From: Cohnella xylanilytica
GTDB lineage: Bacteria > Bacillota > Bacilli > Paenibacillales > Paenibacillaceae
Assembly: GCF_014212175.1 (NCBI RefSeq)
Contig: NZ_JACJVR010000080.1
Coordinates: 1-41,983, forward strand
Length of the DNA: 41,983 nucleotides
Reading direction: 5' to 3'
Positions 40,470 through 41,983 of this stretch are shown in pieces. Below the pieces are notes generated by a model, which was not told the origin of the DNA, did not search any database, and saw only the letters and a list, made by a program, of their open reading frames with translations. Position 1 is the stretch's first letter; the number at the start of each line of letters is the position of its first letter. The translations under genes and the position numbers were made by a program.

Positions 40470-41936
40470 TCAGAATCGCGAGGCTGTCCGGTAGGCGGCA
40501 GCCAGCTTGGCGACGCCTTCCTCGATCCGATCGTCCGCGGGCCTCGCGAAGCAGAGCCGGAAGAAGTCCGGCCCGGAGCCGTAGACGCTTCCCGGCACGT
40601 AGACGACGCCCTCCCGGATCGCCTGCTCGAACAAGCGATCGGCGTTGGCCGGCCGCTCGTTCCACTTCGCCCACAGATTCAGCCCGCCTTCGGGGACGCG
40701 GTAGCCGACCTCGCCCGGCAGATGGTAGTCCAGCGCCGCTCTCAGGCTGTCCAGCTTGAACGCGAGCTTGCGCCGGAGCTCGGCCAGATGCCTCCCGAAG
40801 CCGGGGGAATCGAGCAGCTCCGCCGCCACCCACTGCGGAATGGCGCTCAGCCCGAAGTCCATCTGCTGCCGGGCGTCGGCCAGCTTCGAGACGATCGAAT
40901 GGGGGGCGGCGAGCCAGCCGATCCGAAGCCCGGATGCCGCGATCTTGGACAGCGAACCGACATAGAGCACTTGGCCGCCGGCGTCCATCGAACGGAGCGG
41001 AGGCGGGACGGTTCCGTCGAATGCGGTCAAGCTGAACGGGTCGTCCTCGACGATCGGGATGCCCCGCTCGGCGGCTATGTCCAGAAGCCGCTGCTTGCGC
41101 TCGGCCGATAATACGGTGCCGGTCGGATTCTGGAAGTTCGGATTGGTGAAAATCATCTTCAGCCGATGCCGCCGGTGCAGCTCGGCGACGTCGTCCGGAT
41201 CGACGCCTTCCTGGTCGTCCGCCCTAAGCGGAATGACCTTCAGCCCGGCCGATTCGAAGAGCGACAGCGACCGGCCGTAGGACGGAACCTCGACGGCGAC
41301 GGCGTCTCCCGGGCTGAGCAGGCATTGCGTGATCAGGAACAGCGACTGCTGCGAGCCCGACGTCAGAAGCAGGGAGGATTCGGACGCCTCGATGTTCAAG
41401 TACCGGCGCAGGAAGCGGGACAGGGAATCCCTTAGGGGAGCGAATCCTTGGGGATCTTCGTAGCCGAGGTGGCCGTCGAACGTCTTCTCCTTAAGAAGAG
41501 TCCGAATCGTCTCGTTCGGGAACAGCTCCGGATGAAGCTCGCCGCTCGCGAAGTCGATGACCGCCCCTTCCGTCCGCAGCTCCGAGCGGATTCGGCGCAT
41601 GGCGGGCACGTTCGGCAGGAACGTGCCGGCTTCGAGATATTTTCGCCAATTCGGACTGATCGCCCCTCCGGACCCCGCGGGAACGACCTTCGTCCCGCTG
41701 CCGACGGCGCGCTCCACGAGCCCCATCGAGCGGAGCTCCTCGTACGCCTGAACGACGGTCGTCCGGTTCACCCGAAGCATGTCCGCGAGCTTCCTCTCCG
41801 ACGGGAGCAGGCTGCCTTGCGGAAATTCGCCGCCCCGGATTCTTCCTTCCATATGGGAGGCGATCTGCCGATAGATCGGAATGTCGGCTCGTCTGTCGGG
41901 TTGCCACATTTTGTTCACCGCTTTCTCAAGCTCCAT
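40470..41936 (-). CDS. MocR/PdxR-type GntR regulator with aminotransferase domain
   Basis: A 488-residue fusion regulator. The N-terminal GntR winged helix (~15-85) reads DIPIYRQIASHMEGRIRGGE and MLRVNRTTVVQAYEELRSMG. The rest is a fold-type I aminotransferase domain with pyridoxal-phosphate Lys in YVGSLSKIAASGLRIGWL and NPNFQNPTGTVLSAERKQRL. MocR proteins sense PLP or amino-compounds and control a neighbouring gene, often divergent; that neighbour would lie beyond the window. ATG 41936 has only a weak GGGA site; an internal ATG (MWQPDRRADIPIY) is an alternative start. Complete at its 3' end. Confidence 0.92.
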   Translation of the reverse strand: MELEKAVNKMWQPDRRADIPIYRQIASHMEGRIRGGEFPQGSLLPSERKLADMLRVNRTTVVQAYEELRSMGLVERAVGSGTKVVPAGSGGAISPNWRKYLEAGTFLPNVPAMRRIRSELRTEGAVIDFASGELHPELFPNETIRTLLKEKTFDGHLGYEDPQGFAPLRDSLSRFLRRYLNIEASESSLLLTSGSQQSLFLITQCLLSPGDAVAVEVPSYGRSLSLFESAGLKVIPLRADDQEGVDPDDVAELHRRHRLKMIFTNPNFQNPTGTVLSAERKQRLLDIAAERGIPIVEDDPFSLTAFDGTVPPPLRSMDAGGQVLYVGSLSKIAASGLRIGWLAAPHSIVSKLADARQQMDFGLSAIPQWVAAELLDSPGFGRHLAELRRKLAFKLDSLRAALDYHLPGEVGYRVPEGGLNLWAKWNERPANADRLFEQAIREGVVYVPGSVYGSGPDFFRLCFARPADDRIEEGVAKLAAAYRTASRF

Positions 41937-41962
41937 TATCCCGGATAACGGCCGGACAATTC

Positions 41963-41979
41963 AACCTGAATTTCGAAAG
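41963..41979. repeat. 17-bp inverted copy of the window's left end
   Basis: AACCTGAATTTCGAAAG is the exact reverse complement of positions 1-17. It lies 27 bases upstream of the MocR start, where a promoter or operator would be expected. Confidence 0.5.
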
Positions 41980-41983
41980 CGCA

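Overview
The window looks like chromosomal DNA from a GC-rich, spore-former-type Firmicute of the Paenibacillaceae (Paenibacillus or Cohnella like). The signs are strong AGGAGG ribosome sites with many GTG/TTG starts, YesM/YesN two-component genes, a DUF3502-type solute-binding protein, S-layer homology (SLH) domains, a GH87 enzyme and MdxEFG-like transporters. No rRNA, tRNA, transposase or phage gene was seen, and no true CRISPR array.

Layout. 1-2.4 kb: a chemotaxis receptor on the minus strand with a sigma-D-like promoter. 2.6-4.1 kb: an esterase and a pentapeptide-repeat protein. 4.1-6.2 kb: a CidA/CidB (LrgA/LrgB) pair with a divergent LysR regulator and a palindromic operator between them. 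6.2-8.5 kb: a 31-residue membrane peptide behind a PhoP-box-like repeat, a LysR/EamA divergent pair, and a 61-residue membrane protein. 8.6-13.1 kb: a more AT-rich, mosaic stretch with three lipoproteins (one a hydrolase), a protein of unknown function, and the wreck of a pectinesterase gene.

13.2-26.0 kb is the metabolic core. It holds a maltodextrin-type ABC importer (binding protein and two permeases, no ATPase), a GH31 alpha-glucosidase, and a 2153-residue secreted protein. That protein has seven ~141-residue repeats, a CBM35-like module, a GH87 beta-helix domain and three SLH domains. Together these read as a Gram-positive alpha-glucan (probably alpha-1,3-glucan/nigeran) use locus: cut at the cell surface, import the oligosaccharides, finish with the alpha-glucosidase.

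26.1-28.8 kb: a second chemotaxis receptor and a viroplasmin/RNase H protein. 28.9-34.1 kb: a solute-binding protein translationally coupled to a YesM-type kinase, followed by a YesN-type regulator. There are no permease genes, and an 11-bp direct repeat with 21-bp spacing sits upstream, suggesting a binding-protein-assisted sensory system. 34.14-34.37 kb: a 51-bp-period tandem array of hairpins lying between convergent genes. 34.4-36.7 kb: a GH27 glycosidase and its likely AraC regulator. 37-38 kb: an SH3/glucosaminidase cell-wall enzyme. 38.2-40.1 kb: an unusual fusion of a degenerate dihydroorotate-dehydrogenase-like barrel with an internally duplicated membrane domain. 40.2-41.9 kb: an ArsR pseudogene with an intact-looking promoter and a MocR-type regulator. 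The best candidates for something undescribed are the barrel/membrane fusion, the binding-protein/YesMN module, the 51-bp hairpin array and the alpha-glucan locus.
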